Below are positions 48,751 to 59,378 of a stretch of 64,000 nucleotides of DNA, in pieces. Position 1 is the first letter of the stretch. Each line of letters opens with the position of its first letter. The notes beneath the pieces are model-generated. The model was not told the DNA's origin. It was given only the letters and a program-made list of their open reading frames with translations, and searched no databases. The stretch is taken from assembly GCA_000496475.1 (NCBI GenBank), contig AYMW01000002.1:186001-250000 (forward strand). Reading direction: 5' to 3'. The position numbers and the translations under genes are program-made. The DNA is from Betaproteobacteria bacterium MOLA814. GTDB taxonomy: Bacteria > Pseudomonadota > Gammaproteobacteria > Burkholderiales > Burkholderiaceae_C.

Positions 48751-49889
48751 GGCAGCCTCGCATGCATGCTGACAACATGCTCGGTTCCAACTCGGCGTTT
48801 GGCCATACGTGCGACCGCGTTGGTTCTATCTAGAACCTCGCCAGCGAGTTGGCCACAAGCGGCATCAATATCGTCGCCCCTTGTTTTGCGAACCGTGGTG
48901 ACCAGTCCTGCAGCACTCAAGGTGGCCGCAAAGGTTTGCACGGTGGCCTTGTCTGAGCAAGTCAATCCAGAATCGGGGAACGGGTTGAAGGGTATCAGGT
49001 TGAATTTGCAAGACAGCCCGCGGCCACCATCAAACTGGCGCACCAGTTGAATCAAGGCGCGGGCGTGCTCTGGCTGGTCGTTGATACCGGCCAACATGCA
49101 GTATTCGAACGTTAAAAAATCTCTGGGAGCGGCAGGCAAATAGCGGGCACAAGCCTCCAGCAGCTCCTGCAATGGGTACTTTTTATTCAAGGGGACCAGG
49201 TCGTCGCGCAACAAGTCAGTCGGCGCATGCAAAGAAACCGCCAAGGCAACAGGGCAATCTTTGGACAGCTTGTCCATCATAGGCACCACACCTGAGGTGG
49301 AAACCGTGACACGGCGACGTGACAGCCCGTACCCATGATCGCTCAGCATGACTTTCAGTGCTGGCAACAGTGCATGGTAGTTCTGCAGCGGCTCACCCAT
49401 ACCCATCATGACAACATTGGTCACCATGCGATCTGTGGTTTGAAACTCTCGTTTGAGCGTGTGCTCAACAAACCACAATTGAGCCACAATCTCAGCGGTG
49501 CTTAAGTTGCGGCTAAAACCTTGGTGCCCTGTGGAACAGAATCGACAGCCTACGGCGCATCCTGCCTGAGACGAGACGCACAACGTGCCCCTGTCAGACT
49601 CGGGAATAAAGACAGCCTCAACCGCATCGCCATTGCCCACGTCAAACAACCACTTAATGGTACCGTCAGCAGCATTTTGACGACTCAATACAGCAGGTGC
49701 TGCAATATGGGCAACGTCTGGCAATTTGTCACGCAAGCTTTTAGCGAGATCAGACATGCCGGAGAAATCACTTGCACCGCGCTGGTGTATCCAGCGAAAC
49801 AGTTGCGTAGCGCGAAAACGTTTTTCGCCTAATTGCTCGCAAAAGGCGGCCAAGCCCTCTAAATCGAAGTCGAGCAGGTTGGCCGTCAT
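48747..49889 (-). CDS. rlmN: 23S rRNA / tRNA adenine-2 methyltransferase RlmN
   Basis: Radical SAM enzyme that methylates C2 of A2503 in 23S rRNA and A37 in tRNAs, 380 residues. The 4Fe-4S motif is [11 protein letters not shown]. The N-terminal [20 protein letters not shown] and the C-terminal [19 protein letters not shown] carrying the methyl-accepting cysteine are present. Coupled to pilF; ndk lies 5 bases upstream. Confidence 0.96.
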   Translation of the reverse strand: MTANLLDFDLEGLAAFCEQLGEKRFRATQLFRWIHQRGASDFSGMSDLAKSLRDKLPDVAHIAAPAVLSRQNAADGTIKWLFDVGNGDAVEAVFIPESDRGTLCVSSQAGCAVGCRFCSTGHQGFSRNLSTAEIVAQLWFVEHTLKREFQTTDRMVTNVVMMGMGEPLQNYHALLPALKVMLSDHGYGLSRRRVTVSTSGVVPMMDKLSKDCPVALAVSLHAPTDLLRDDLVPLNKKYPLQELLEACARYLPAAPRDFLTFEYCMLAGINDQPEHARALIQLVRQFDGGRGLSCKFNLIPFNPFPDSGLTCSDKATVQTFAATLSAAGLVTTVRKTRGDDIDAACGQLAGEVLDRTNAVARMAKRRVGTEHVVSMHARLP

Positions 49890-49894
49890 TTAAA

Positions 49895-50320
49895 TTAACG
49901 CGTGTAAACGGTCATACCTGCGAAGAAAAAAGCGATCTCCACAGCAGCTGTTTCAGGCGCATCTGAGCCGTGTACCGCATTGGCATCAATGCTGTCAGCA
50001 AAATCCGCGCGAATGGTTCCCGCATCGGCTTTCTTTGGGTCGGTAGCACCCATAAGATCGCGGTTTTTAGCGATGGCACTGTCGCCCTCTAGGGCTTGAA
50101 TCATGACTGGACCGGAGACCATGAAATCAACCAAATCTTTAAAGAAGGGGCGCTCTTTGTGAACACCGTAAAAAGCCTCAGCTTCTGGACGTGACAAGTG
50201 GGCCATTTTGGCCGCGATGACCTTCAAACCAGCAGCTTCAAAACGTGCATAAATTTGACCAATGACATTTTTTGCCACTGCGTCAGGTTTGATGATGGAC
50301 AGGGTGCGCTCGATTGCCAT
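49895..50320 (-). CDS. ndk: Nucleoside diphosphate kinase
   Basis: Balances NTP pools by phosphate transfer. Exactly 141 residues from the ATG at 50320 ([20 protein letters not shown]), the standard length. The phospho-His lies in [20 protein letters not shown], the family active-site signature. The frame runs on upstream to 50632, but that part overlaps rluB and is not Ndk. The 112-base gap to rluB may hold its own promoter. Confidence 0.97.
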   Translation of the reverse strand: MAIERTLSIIKPDAVAKNVIGQIYARFEAAGLKVIAAKMAHLSRPEAEAFYGVHKERPFFKDLVDFMVSGPVMIQALEGDSAIAKNRDLMGATDPKKADAGTIRADFADSIDANAVHGSDAPETAAVEIAFFFAGMTVYTR

Positions 50321-50432
50321 GAAAATTACCTTGAAAGATTGAAAACAAAATACCACTAAAAAGCGAACAAAATTGTTCGCCAACAGCTTAGCCTGACATT
50401 CTACCGTGCCGCAAGGGGCAACACCATGCCAT

Positions 50433-51713
50433 TCAACGCTTGCGTTTGACACGTTTTGCGCCAGGCTCACTTCTGTCGCGTTGGCGCTGCAAGGCATCGC
50501 CACCGATATATCCAAATGAGGTCTGCATGGGATCTGGCTGGACTTGCGGCATAGCTTGAACAACGGCCCTGGGACCACGCTTGGTTGGAGCCCGCGTGGC
50601 TTTTTTCTCAGCTTGTGTCTCAGCCCTGGCATCCCAACCCTGAGGCGTGCTGGGGCGTTTACCGCCAGAGCGTTTGTTGTAACTGTTTTTAACAGTCCGC
50701 CCCAATCCAGCCGTGCGACCAGACTTACCAGCTTGTGGATTGGCCAAACGCCCGCCGCCTACGCCGGCGATTGGAACAGCCTCGTTGGCAGCGGCTGTCA
50801 GCTGCTCAATGTCGCGCCAATCTAACTCTACAAGGGTGCCACGGCGTAATCCACGTGGCAACTCAACGCTACCATATCGAATACGAATGAGGCGACTCAC
50901 TGCGTGGCCTACCGCCTCCACCATGCGCCGGACCTCACGGTTGCGCCCTTCTCCAATGGTGACGCGGTACCAATGGTTGGAGCCTTCTCCGCCACCGTCC
51001 ACGATACTTGCAAACTGTGCAGGACCATCTTCTAGCTGGATGCCATCTAAGAGTTGTTGCTTTTCCTCGTTGCTGAGGGCTCCCAATACACGCACAGCGT
51101 ATTCACGTTGCAGACCAAAACGCGGGTGCATCAACTGGTTGGCCAAAGTACCTGAACTTGTAAACAGCAGCAAGCCCTCAGTATTCAAGTCCAGTCTGCC
51201 AACCGACTGCCACTTACCGTGTTGCAATTTGGGCAAACGCCTAAAAACAGTAGGGCGGTTTTGCGGGTCGTCATGTGTCACCACCTCTCCAGCAGGCTTG
51301 TGATACGCCAACACGCGCGGTGGGGGTGGGTCAATGCGAATGTGAATAGCGCGTCCATTGACCTTGACAGCATCGCCAAATTTGATGCGTTGACCAACGT
51401 GTGCAGGCTCACCGTTCACCGATATACGCCCCTCAACAATCAACTGTTCCATTTCGAGTCGAGAGCCCATACCAGCCTGCGCCAACACTTTGTGCAACTT
51501 AGGTGCGTCAGTTTGAGCTGCGAGCACACGCTTAGCAAGCTCGCTCTCTTGCTCAGGCAGTTCAGGGACAAAGGCTTCATCGTCAAATGCGCCACTGATC
51601 ACATCTTCAAAGCTGACCCTGCTGGCGCTTGGCGCCTCTGTTTGCTTGGATGCGTCCGTCTTGCCAGTGACCGCCTCACCGTCCTTGTGGCTTGGGTCAT
51701 TGTTGGTGGTCAT
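50433..51713 (-). CDS. rluB: 23S rRNA pseudouridine synthase RluB (RsuA family)
   Basis: Predicted to make pseudouridine 2605 in 23S rRNA. The 426-residue protein has an acidic, low-complexity N terminus of about 70 residues. An S4 domain ([20 protein letters not shown]) precedes the catalytic domain with [14 protein letters not shown] (catalytic Asp) and [15 protein letters not shown]. The basic tail of about 120 residues ([16 protein letters not shown] and similar) is typical of long beta-proteobacterial RluB. Its start overlaps scpB by 17 bases. Confidence 0.93.
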   Translation of the reverse strand: MTTNNDPSHKDGEAVTGKTDASKQTEAPSASRVSFEDVISGAFDDEAFVPELPEQESELAKRVLAAQTDAPKLHKVLAQAGMGSRLEMEQLIVEGRISVNGEPAHVGQRIKFGDAVKVNGRAIHIRIDPPPPRVLAYHKPAGEVVTHDDPQNRPTVFRRLPKLQHGKWQSVGRLDLNTEGLLLFTSSGTLANQLMHPRFGLQREYAVRVLGALSNEEKQQLLDGIQLEDGPAQFASIVDGGGEGSNHWYRVTIGEGRNREVRRMVEAVGHAVSRLIRIRYGSVELPRGLRRGTLVELDWRDIEQLTAAANEAVPIAGVGGGRLANPQAGKSGRTAGLGRTVKNSYNKRSGGKRPSTPQGWDARAETQAEKKATRAPTKRGPRAVVQAMPQVQPDPMQTSFGYIGGDALQRQRDRSEPGAKRVKRKR

Positions 51714-52467
51714 GGTCGCCCTTTGGTTGACTGTTGTCGGTATCTATTTGAATGTCTGCGGGCAGGTTTTGAATGTCTGCTGGTGCGGATTGGTCTGAAT
51801 GTCCGTCCGGGCCCGCTTGCTGGGCACCTGACTCAAGGCCTAAGCTGGTATCTGTTTGTTCAGCTTCAACCAGCTCTGCCTGTATGGCGTTGTCGTCATT
51901 CGTGGGATGTAAATCCAACTCTTGTCCCAAAGCGTCTGCCATTGCTTGAAATTGAACACCCGGATCAAGCCCTGGCAATTGGTCTAACGAGGCCAGCCCT
52001 AAATCGTCTAAAAATAATTTGGTCGTGGCAAGTAGTCCGGGACGCCCGACTGTCTCCCGGTGCCCAATGATATCAACCCAGCCTCTGTCTTCAAGCTGTT
52101 TGATAATCAAAGAGTTAACAGTAACGCCGCGAATATCCTCTATGTCGCCTCGCGTCACCGGCTGGCGGTAGGCAATGATGGCCAGTGTTTCTAAGACTGC
52201 ACGCGAGTACTTGGGTGGTTTTTCAGGGTGTAGGCGGTCTAAAAATTCACGCAACTCTGGGCGGCTTTGAAAGCGCCAGCCAGTGGCCACAAGGACCAAT
52301 TCAACGCCGCGGTGCGCCCACTCCTGCTGGAGCTCGCCCAACATGGTCTTGATGGTATCTGAGGCAACAGCGCCATCGAACAGCAAACAAAGCTCTCGCA
52401 CAGTCAGTGCCTGACCGGCGCAAATGAGTGCAGTTTCGAGGACGCGCTTGGCATCCGTCGTGTACAT
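51697..52467 (-). CDS. scpB: Segregation and condensation protein B
   Basis: Winged-helix kleisin partner of SMC-ScpA in chromosome condensation, 256 residues. The family core is visible: [20 protein letters not shown] and [31 protein letters not shown] Gln/Asp-rich, disordered tail of about 70 residues follows. scpA is not adjacent. It is followed by rluB with a 17-base overlap, the common order. Confidence 0.94.
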   Translation of the reverse strand: MYTTDAKRVLETALICAGQALTVRELCLLFDGAVASDTIKTMLGELQQEWAHRGVELVLVATGWRFQSRPELREFLDRLHPEKPPKYSRAVLETLAIIAYRQPVTRGDIEDIRGVTVNSLIIKQLEDRGWVDIIGHRETVGRPGLLATTKLFLDDLGLASLDQLPGLDPGVQFQAMADALGQELDLHPTNDDNAIQAELVEAEQTDTSLGLESGAQQAGPDGHSDQSAPADIQNLPADIQIDTDNSQPKGDHDHQQ

Positions 52468-52557
52468 GAAAAGGTCCGAAAAAAATCAGCTTGGCACTGT
52501 GCGCCTGCCGGGGACCGTTGCACGGGCTTGGGGCCTATGCAACCGAGCAACTGCAGA

Positions 52558-53625
52558 CTAGGCTTTAGGGCCTAAGGCTTGGTCAGTTGGGTGAAACAGG
52601 TCTTTATTGTAATTCAACCCCAGGGTAGCTAGGGCATTTATCAAATCTTGGGGCGGCGGACAAGACCAATGCATAGCCTGACCCGAATCAGGGTGAGCCA
52701 ATCCCAGCTCATGGGCATGCAATGCTTGGCGATTTAGCCCTTCAATTGGCTTACCACCGTAAATAATGTCACCAACAAGCGGATAGCCAAGGGCACTCAA
52801 GTGCACCCTGATTTGATGTGTTCGACCAGTGTGGAGCTTGCACCGCAGCAGGCTTGCTGGTATCGCATTTACACATGTGGCATCAAGACCGTAGACATCT
52901 GTTCTAGCGGGCTTACCGTACATGTTATCGGCCGCTACCACGCCCATCCTTAAGCGGTTTCGGACATCTCTGCCAATGGATTGGTTAAGCGTAACGGGGT
53001 CGTTGGTGGGTAAGTCGGCATTGATTCGCCGCCAGTCCCCATGGGCCACTGCAAAGTAGACGCGGTTGACATCCCGAGCGGCCAGCTGTTTGACCAACGC
53101 GTCAAAAGCAGAGCGGGAACGCGCCACCACCATCAATCCGCTGGTATCTTTATCTAGCCTGTGCACGATGCCGGCTCGAGGCAGCGTGACAGCGTTGGGG
53201 TAGCGGTGCAGTAAACCATTCAACAGGGTGGCGCTCCAGTTGCCTGCGCCGGGGTGGACGACCAAACCAGCAGGCTTGTTGATAACTGCAATGTGTGCAT
53301 CTTCGTACACCACGTCAAGCGGCACATCTTGGGCCGTGAATGCCATGGCTTGCTGGGTCGGACGCATATGGACTTCTATGGCGTCGCCAACGCGCAGTTT
53401 TTGTGAAGCTTTGGTAACAATTACCCCCCCCACTTTGACCGCTTGTTGCTGGACCAACTGTGTCAAAAAAGAACGCGATACGCTGGAAATGTGCGAACTG
53501 AGGACTTTATCCAACCGCTGACCATGGTCACTTATCAATGCCTGCATGACAATGTGCTCACTCTCGTCAACTTGGGCATCTTCAGTAGGCAATTGTGGGT
53601 TTTCTTCAATTTTAGGCTGTTGCAT
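52558..53625 (-). CDS. rluD: 23S rRNA pseudouridine synthase RluD
   Basis: Makes pseudouridines 1911, 1915 and 1917 in helix 69. The 355-residue protein has an N-terminal S4 domain (GQRLDKVLSSHISSVSRSF) and the catalytic core HRLDKDTSGLMVVARS with the nucleophilic Asp. HTGRTHQIRVHLSALGYPLV is also present. Divergent from bamD, a classic arrangement. No Shine-Dalgarno is obvious before the ATG at 53625. Confidence 0.95.
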   Translation of the reverse strand: MQQPKIEENPQLPTEDAQVDESEHIVMQALISDHGQRLDKVLSSHISSVSRSFLTQLVQQQAVKVGGVIVTKASQKLRVGDAIEVHMRPTQQAMAFTAQDVPLDVVYEDAHIAVINKPAGLVVHPGAGNWSATLLNGLLHRYPNAVTLPRAGIVHRLDKDTSGLMVVARSRSAFDALVKQLAARDVNRVYFAVAHGDWRRINADLPTNDPVTLNQSIGRDVRNRLRMGVVAADNMYGKPARTDVYGLDATCVNAIPASLLRCKLHTGRTHQIRVHLSALGYPLVGDIIYGGKPIEGLNRQALHAHELGLAHPDSGQAMHWSCPPPQDLINALATLGLNYNKDLFHPTDQALGPKA

Positions 53626-53628
53626 CGA

Positions 53629-53634
53629 TATAAT
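53629..53634 (+). promoter_or_regulatory. TATAAT box in the rluD-bamD divergent spacer
   Basis: A perfect TATAAT at 53629-53634 lies 70 bases before the chosen bamD start. The -35 candidate TTCAAT at 53605-53610 (18-base spacing) is weak and lies inside rluD. AT-rich sequence could make this chance. Confidence 0.35.
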
Positions 53635-53704
53635 TTTCTAATTCACCGTTATTCGGATGTTTTCTTACTCAGGCGCTAAGCTGTGCGCTTTTACGGACAC
53701 TGCA

Positions 53705-54523
53705 ATGGCTTTAGGACTTCACCGCATCAACACTCGATTATCTGCGGCTTATGTGAGCTTGGGACTAGCTGCTATTGTCGCGGGTTGCGCCACACCCGCA
53801 CCAAGAGATGCAACAGCCGACTGGAGCCCTAACCGGATTTACCAAGAAGCCAAGGACGAACAGTCAGCTGGCAACTTTGAAAAAGCATCTGCGCTGTTTG
53901 ACAAACTAGAAGGACGCGCGGCGGGTACGCCTCTTGCGCAACAGGCGCAATTGGACAAAGCTTTCGCGCAGTACAAAGCTTCAGAGCCTGCACAAGCAAC
54001 GGCCACCCTTACCCGTTTCCTACGTCTACACCCGGCCAGCACTGCCACCGATTACGCGTTGTATTTGATGGGTTTGGTCAGTTTTAACGATGATTTGGGG
54101 CTGTTTGGCTCACTGGGTGCGCAAGATTTAAGTGAACGTGATCAAAAGGCCGCCAAGGACTCCTTCGAGTCGTTTCGTGAGCTCACCACCCGTTTTCCAG
54201 ACTCTCGTTACAGCAAAGATGCAGCATTGCGCATGACCTATATCGTCAACTCGCTGGCGCAATCTGAGGTGCATGTGGCACGACATTACTATACGCGAGG
54301 TGTGTATGTAGCGGCTATCAACCGCGCCCAGAAAGCCATCAGCCAGTTCAAAGATGCACCCGCTTTAGAGGAGGCACTGTACATTTTGATGCGCTCATAT
54401 GACGCCTTGGGCATGGTCGAGTTGCGCAACGATACACAACGTGTGATGGATACCAATTACCCCAACAGTCAGTTCCCAAACGACAGCTTGAATACAACTA
54501 AGTCCTGGTGGACTCTTTGGTAA
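53705..54523 (+). CDS. bamD: Outer-membrane assembly lipoprotein BamD (ComL)
   Basis: Essential BAM subunit with TPR repeats. About 272 residues from the ATG at 53705; the lipoprotein signal ends AAIVAGC. The TPR region has RIYQEAKDEQSAGNFEKASA, QAQLDKAFAQYKASEPAQAT and HYYTRGVYVAAINRAQKAIS. The frame is open to 53657, but the extra 16 residues would spoil the signal peptide. It ends overlapping the convergent helicase by 26 bases. Confidence 0.95.
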   Translation: MALGLHRINTRLSAAYVSLGLAAIVAGCATPAPRDATADWSPNRIYQEAKDEQSAGNFEKASALFDKLEGRAAGTPLAQQAQLDKAFAQYKASEPAQATATLTRFLRLHPASTATDYALYLMGLVSFNDDLGLFGSLGAQDLSERDQKAAKDSFESFRELTTRFPDSRYSKDAALRMTYIVNSLAQSEVHVARHYYTRGVYVAAINRAQKAISQFKDAPALEEALYILMRSYDALGMVELRNDTQRVMDTNYPNSQFPNDSLNTTKSWWTLW

Positions 54524-56570
54524 CCAAACCACTTAAATAGTCCTGCATGTCCGTCTCACTGCTGAGGCGGCGCATAGCTGGCATGGCGAGCAACAAACGC
54601 CTGCCATAACCCATGTTGACAAGGCGTCGATCACCAATCACCAACACGCCTTTATCCAACTCTGACCGAATCAAGCGGCCTGCCCCTTGTTTCAGGGCAA
54701 CGGCTGTATCAGGCAGTACCTGGTCAGTAAACGGTGACTTCCCAGAGGCTTGCAGGCGCTTGGCACGTGCTTGCGTGAGAGGGTCATCAGGCACGGGAAA
54801 CGGCAACTTGTCCAACACAACCAACTGCAATGCTTCGCCGGGAATGTCCACGCCCTCCCAAAACGATACGGATGCAACCAAGACGGCACCACGGTGTGTG
54901 CTGACTTGTCCGTTGTTAGCTCTAAGCGGATCGGCGTAAGCACGAAAACGCTCTAACAATTCATTTTTACTCAACTCCCCTTGCACGAGCAGCTCTATGT
55001 TGTTGGATGTAAGTGCCTCGCGAAGCTCTTGCGCAATAATGCCCAATGCACGCAAACTGGTTGTCAGCACCATGGTGCGCCCGCCTAAACGCTGGGCCCA
55101 AGGCACAATCCGCCTGGCCAGCATCAGTGGGTGACCTGGCTCATTGGGCATCGGTAAATCTGTGGGTACCCACAGCGCCGCTTGCAACTCGAAATCAAAG
55201 GGGCTGGCTACGACAGCCCTCTGTGCGTGTGTCAACCCCAAGGGTTGCGCAAACCAATCCAACTGGGCGTTATCACCCAGCGTTGCGGACGTGAACACCC
55301 ACGTTGTAGGACCCGTCAAGCCGCTGTCAGGTGCGCTGCCAGCAAAGGCCTGCGCGCTGTCAAGCGGACTGTCTACCCATCGCCAATGGCTGCCAGCCTC
55401 TAACCAGCGTACGTGGTCATCCGCCACAGGGTTGAGCAAGTGCTGCAAGCGCTGCAGCAACGCGTCACAGCGCTCTAGCAATCGCTCAAAGTCAGGGGCC
55501 AACTCGCTGATGCTGTTGAGGTCTTTTCGCACGTCGGCCATGGCTTGGCTTAAGTCGCCAAGACAACTGCTCCATGCGCCCTCATCGACAGACTGCGGGG
55601 CCTGCCCACCCCACGGCAAACGCACATTCATTTTCATATGGGTCGCAGGCAAGCACAAACGAAGGTCGCGAATCGTGCGCTCTAAAATGCCACATTGTTG
55701 CGACCAATCACACAGGCCTCTGGCATGTTGCAAACCTGCTGCCAACACATCGCGGTTGAAATCCAACAACTGTGGCGACGACAGTTGTGTGCCTAAAAAC
55801 ATGACGCCAATTTCGTTGAGTTGGTGGGCCTCATCAAAGATGACCACATCAACGCTGGGTAACAACTCAGCCATGCCTGACTCGCGAACCGCTTGATCGG
55901 CAAAAAACAAATGGTGGTTGACCACGACCAAATCTGCTGATAAAGCTTCACGTCTTGCGGCCTGCAAGTGGCAGGTCTTAAAGTCAGGGCACTGGCTGCC
56001 TAAGCAATTATCACGGTTAGATGTGACCAACGGAATAACGCCTGAGCGCTGGTCTAAGCCGGGCATATCTGACAGATCACCACTGATTGAGGTAGCAGCC
56101 CAACGCTTAACTTTTGCTAAGGCGTTGTTGGTAAAGCGGTCTGCAACCGCCCCACTTTGCATGTGCGAATCGAGTCTGTGCGTACACAAATAATTGCTAC
56201 GCCCCTTGAGCAAGGCTGTCCTAATTGGCACGCCAAGCAAACCCACCAAACGTGGTAAATCTCTTAAATAAAGTTGGTCTTGTAAAGCCTTTGTTGCAGT
56301 GGAAACCAACACCCGTTTGCCGCTGAGCAAGGCAGGGGCAAGATAGGCATAGGTCTTACCTGTACCTGTGCCAGCTTCGACTACCAACGTGGTCTCATTG
56401 GCAATCGCCTGCGCGACCAACTCTGCCATGCGCTGTTGACCGGGTCTGGCTCTAAAATGGGCATTGCCTTTGGCCAAATCCCCGCCCGCGGCAAAGACTT
56501 TGGCCACACGGCTCAACCAATCAGCGCTGCTGGTGTGGTTGTTGCTGTCGACGTGACCTGACTCGCTCAC
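54498..56570 (-). CDS. yoaA: DinG/YoaA-type ATP-dependent DNA helicase
   Basis: XPD-like superfamily 2 helicase, 690 residues. Walker A is EAGTGTGKTYAYLAPAL. The iron-sulfur cysteines are the Cys in SNYLCTHRL and those in NCLGSQCPDFKTC, and the Walker B/DEAH box is VVIFDEAHQLNE. C-terminal motifs include VASVSFWEGVDIPGEALQL and KQGAGRLIRSELDKGVL. The length and lack of an exonuclease domain fit YoaA, which repairs stalled forks with HolC. The start overlaps the zapE stop by 4 bases. Confidence 0.9.
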   Translation of the reverse strand: MSESGHVDSNNHTSSADWLSRVAKVFAAGGDLAKGNAHFRARPGQQRMAELVAQAIANETTLVVEAGTGTGKTYAYLAPALLSGKRVLVSTATKALQDQLYLRDLPRLVGLLGVPIRTALLKGRSNYLCTHRLDSHMQSGAVADRFTNNALAKVKRWAATSISGDLSDMPGLDQRSGVIPLVTSNRDNCLGSQCPDFKTCHLQAARREALSADLVVVNHHLFFADQAVRESGMAELLPSVDVVIFDEAHQLNEIGVMFLGTQLSSPQLLDFNRDVLAAGLQHARGLCDWSQQCGILERTIRDLRLCLPATHMKMNVRLPWGGQAPQSVDEGAWSSCLGDLSQAMADVRKDLNSISELAPDFERLLERCDALLQRLQHLLNPVADDHVRWLEAGSHWRWVDSPLDSAQAFAGSAPDSGLTGPTTWVFTSATLGDNAQLDWFAQPLGLTHAQRAVVASPFDFELQAALWVPTDLPMPNEPGHPLMLARRIVPWAQRLGGRTMVLTTSLRALGIIAQELREALTSNNIELLVQGELSKNELLERFRAYADPLRANNGQVSTHRGAVLVASVSFWEGVDIPGEALQLVVLDKLPFPVPDDPLTQARAKRLQASGKSPFTDQVLPDTAVALKQGAGRLIRSELDKGVLVIGDRRLVNMGYGRRLLLAMPAMRRLSSETDMQDYLSGLVTKESTRT

Positions 56571-57736
56571 GTGATGCTCGTATCTATATCGCGCTTGGCT
56601 TCGAGCAAGAATTCGTTAGATTGCATTTCAGTTAGGCGAGATACTGTGCGAACAAATTCGTGCGCCATAGGGCCTTCAAGATACAGCGACTCAGGTGGCA
56701 CTGCGCCCGACATGATGAACTTGATGCGCCTGTCGTACAACACGTCAATGAGCCATGTAAAACGTCTAGCCTCACTGGCGTGCCTAACTTCCATTTTGGG
56801 GACGTTGCTGAGCAGCAGCGTGTGGAACTGCGTAGCAATTTCCAAGTAGTCGTTTTGCGAACGTGGGCCACCGCACAAAGTTTTGAAATCAAACCAAATA
56901 ACACCACCTGCTTTGCGCTTCGCGGCAATGGTGCGTGATTCAATTTGCAGCTGCGGAACTTCGTCTTGGGATTCTGTCAGAGCGCTAAACGCACCATCCA
57001 TAGAAGCTTCTGCATGGTCGCTCAAAGGGTGGTGGTACATGTCTAGCAAGGCCAGCGTACGGCTTCTGTAGTCGGTACCTGCATCAACGTTGAGCACTTC
57101 TAATTTGGCATTCAACAGCGCAATGGCAGGCAGTATTCGGTCACGGTGCAAACCGTTGGGATATAAGTCGTCTGGCTTGAAGTTGGACGTGGTAACAAAC
57201 CCAACGCCGTGCGCAAACAGGGCGTCCAACAACCTGTGCAAAATCATGGCGTCGGTCACATCCGCCACATGAAACTCATCAAAGCAAATCAACTGGAAAC
57301 GCTTGGCCATGCGTTTACCCAATTCGTCTAAGGGATTGACTGTGCCTTGCAACTCCCGCAACTCACGGTGGACTTCACGCATAAACTCGTGAAAGTGCAA
57401 ACGGGTTTTTAGCTTGATGGGTACCGCTTGAAAGAAACAGTCCATCAAAAAACTTTTACCCCGCCCAACGCCACCATACATATAGACGCCGCGGGGAACG
57501 GCGTGCTTAGAAAACAACTTTTTGAAGACATTTGAGCGGTGCTGCTTGTAAGCCTGCCACTCATTGGCACAGCGCTGCAATGCGCGTATCGCCACAATTT
57601 GCGCTTCATCCGCGATGTAATTGCGATCAATCAGCGCTTGTTGGTAAGCCTTTACAACGTCGCCTTCAGAAGCGTCTAGTTGCGGCGGCGTTGCGTGCAC
57701 ATGCGCTGGGGCGGTCAAAGATACGACTTGATTCAT
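56567..57736 (-). CDS. zapE: Cell-division ATPase ZapE (AFG1 family)
   Basis: AAA-type ATPase that acts on FtsZ rings during stress, related to mitochondrial AFG1/LACE1. The 389-residue protein has Walker A GGVGRGKSFLMDCF, Walker B RFQLICFDEFHVADVTDA and sensor FVTTSNFKPDDLYPNGLHRD. It lies 100 bases downstream of lpd across a terminator, an order common in Burkholderiales. The helicase start overlaps its end. Confidence 0.94.
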   Translation of the reverse strand: MNQVVSLTAPAHVHATPPQLDASEGDVVKAYQQALIDRNYIADEAQIVAIRALQRCANEWQAYKQHRSNVFKKLFSKHAVPRGVYMYGGVGRGKSFLMDCFFQAVPIKLKTRLHFHEFMREVHRELRELQGTVNPLDELGKRMAKRFQLICFDEFHVADVTDAMILHRLLDALFAHGVGFVTTSNFKPDDLYPNGLHRDRILPAIALLNAKLEVLNVDAGTDYRSRTLALLDMYHHPLSDHAEASMDGAFSALTESQDEVPQLQIESRTIAAKRKAGGVIWFDFKTLCGGPRSQNDYLEIATQFHTLLLSNVPKMEVRHASEARRFTWLIDVLYDRRIKFIMSGAVPPESLYLEGPMAHEFVRTVSRLTEMQSNEFLLEAKRDIDTSIT

Positions 57737-57778
57737 GGGTGTCTATTGTCTAGCTTTTTTTGCACTAGGCATGGTCCC

Positions 57779-57820
57779 AAAAACAACAACCGTTGATATC
57801 CATAGGACATCAACGGTTGT
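57779..57820 (-). terminator. Rho-independent terminator of the odhA-odhB-lpd operon
   Basis: ACAACCGTTGAT (57786-57797) is perfectly complementary to ATCAACGGTTGT (57809-57820), and the inner TCC-ATA-GGA extends the stem past one mismatch. On the minus strand it is followed by TGTTTTTGGG (T-run 57779-57785). It lies 16 bases after the lpd stop and 43 before the zapE start, so zapE should have its own promoter or rely on readthrough. Confidence 0.88.
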
Positions 57821-57835
57821 GTGGTGTAAGCGTTG

Positions 57836-59263
57836 TTAAAAATTGAGCGTGCGCTTATCAACTGCTAAAGCAGCCTCTTTCGTAGACTCAGACAACGAGG
57901 GGTGCGCATGACAAATACGCGCAATATCCTCGCTGCTAGCCCTAAACGCCATGGCAACACAAGCCTCTGCAATCAGCTCGCTGGCCATGGGGCCTACGAC
58001 GTGCACACCTAATATCTCATCAGTCTCGGCATCCGCCAGCATTTTGACCATGCCGGTGGTGTCACCCATCGCACGGGCACGCCCATTGGCCAAAAACGGG
58101 AACGTACCCACCTTGAATGCGCGACCAGACGCTTTGAGCTCGCCCTCGTTTTGGCCTACCCAAGCGATCTCTGGACTGGTATATATGACCCAAGGCACCA
58201 AATTGAAGTCCACATGACCGTGCTGCCCAGCAATACGCTCGGCGACCGCAACGCCCTCTTCCTCTGCTTTGTGAGCAAGCATTGGACCACGAACAACATC
58301 GCCCACAGCCCAAACGCCAGCCACACTTGTGCGGCACAAGTCATCTACAACAATGGCACCGCGCTCATCCAGTTTGAGACCGATTGACTCGCTGTTAAGT
58401 CCCGTTGTGTTGGGCACACGCCCAATGGACACAATCAGCTTATCGACAACTAATTTTTGGGCTTCTCCCTTTGCATTGGTGTAAGCAATCGATACCTGTT
58501 TGCTGGTTGCTTTGATATCGCCGACAGTCGCGCCCATCTCAATATGCAAGCCTTGTTTGGTGAAGGCTTTATGGGCTTCTTTGGCAATTTGATGGTCAAC
58601 TGCCCCTAGGAACACAGACTGACCTTCCAAAATGGTGACTTCCGCACCCAACCGGCGCCAGACAGAACCCATTTCGAGACCAATAACGCCCGCGCCGATG
58701 ACGCCAATTTTTTTAGGAACAGCACCCACGCGCAAGGCGCCATCGTTGGACAACACGTTGACTTCGTCAAAAGGTGTGCCTGACAGCGCGCGCGCGCTAG
58801 AGCCTGTAGCCACGATGACTTGACGACTGGTAATGGTCTCTGATTTTTTACCGGTGACAGCCACCTCAAAACTGTTGTCGCCGCCAGACACAAAGCTGCC
58901 CCGCCCGTGGAAAAAAATGATTTTGTTTTTCTTAAACAAATACAAAATGCCATCGTTGTTTTGCTTGACAACGGCGTCTTTGCGGGCATGCATTTTGGCG
59001 ACATCCAGAGACAAGCCCTTAAAGTCAATGCCATGCTCATTAAAGTGTTGCGATGCCTGCTCGTAATGCTCAGACGACTGCAACAACGCTTTTGATGGAA
59101 TACAACCAACATTGGTGCAAGTACCACCGGGGGCTGCACCGCCTGCAGCATTGGTCCACTCGTCAATACAAGCGACTTTAAAACCCAATTGGGCAGCACG
59201 AATGGCAGCTACATAGCCACCAGGGCCAGCGCCAATAACAACAACATCAAATGCTTGAGACAT
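57836..59263 (-). CDS. lpd: Dihydrolipoamide dehydrogenase (E3)
   Basis: FAD enzyme that reoxidises lipoamide of the 2-oxoglutarate dehydrogenase complex. I chose the ATG at 59263 (MSQAFDVVVIGAG), with GAGGA 7 bases upstream; a TTG two codons earlier is unlikely. 475 residues. The FAD loop is GAGPGGYVAAIRA, the redox disulfide is Cys49/Cys54 in CTNVGCIPSKAL, the NAD loop is GAGVIGLEMGSVW, and the C-terminal acid/base is HPSLSE. Third gene of the operon. Confidence 0.96.
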   Translation of the reverse strand: MSQAFDVVVIGAGPGGYVAAIRAAQLGFKVACIDEWTNAAGGAAPGGTCTNVGCIPSKALLQSSEHYEQASQHFNEHGIDFKGLSLDVAKMHARKDAVVKQNNDGILYLFKKNKIIFFHGRGSFVSGGDNSFEVAVTGKKSETITSRQVIVATGSSARALSGTPFDEVNVLSNDGALRVGAVPKKIGVIGAGVIGLEMGSVWRRLGAEVTILEGQSVFLGAVDHQIAKEAHKAFTKQGLHIEMGATVGDIKATSKQVSIAYTNAKGEAQKLVVDKLIVSIGRVPNTTGLNSESIGLKLDERGAIVVDDLCRTSVAGVWAVGDVVRGPMLAHKAEEEGVAVAERIAGQHGHVDFNLVPWVIYTSPEIAWVGQNEGELKASGRAFKVGTFPFLANGRARAMGDTTGMVKMLADAETDEILGVHVVGPMASELIAEACVAMAFRASSEDIARICHAHPSLSESTKEAALAVDKRTLNF

Positions 59264-59378
59264 AAACAATCCTCAGAAAACTCAGTCGCTCAATACGACT
59301 TTTTTGCATACGTGACGTACACCGATACAACAAAGAAAAACTTGGTGTGTGCTCACGACCGCACTTGCGGCCGCGGGC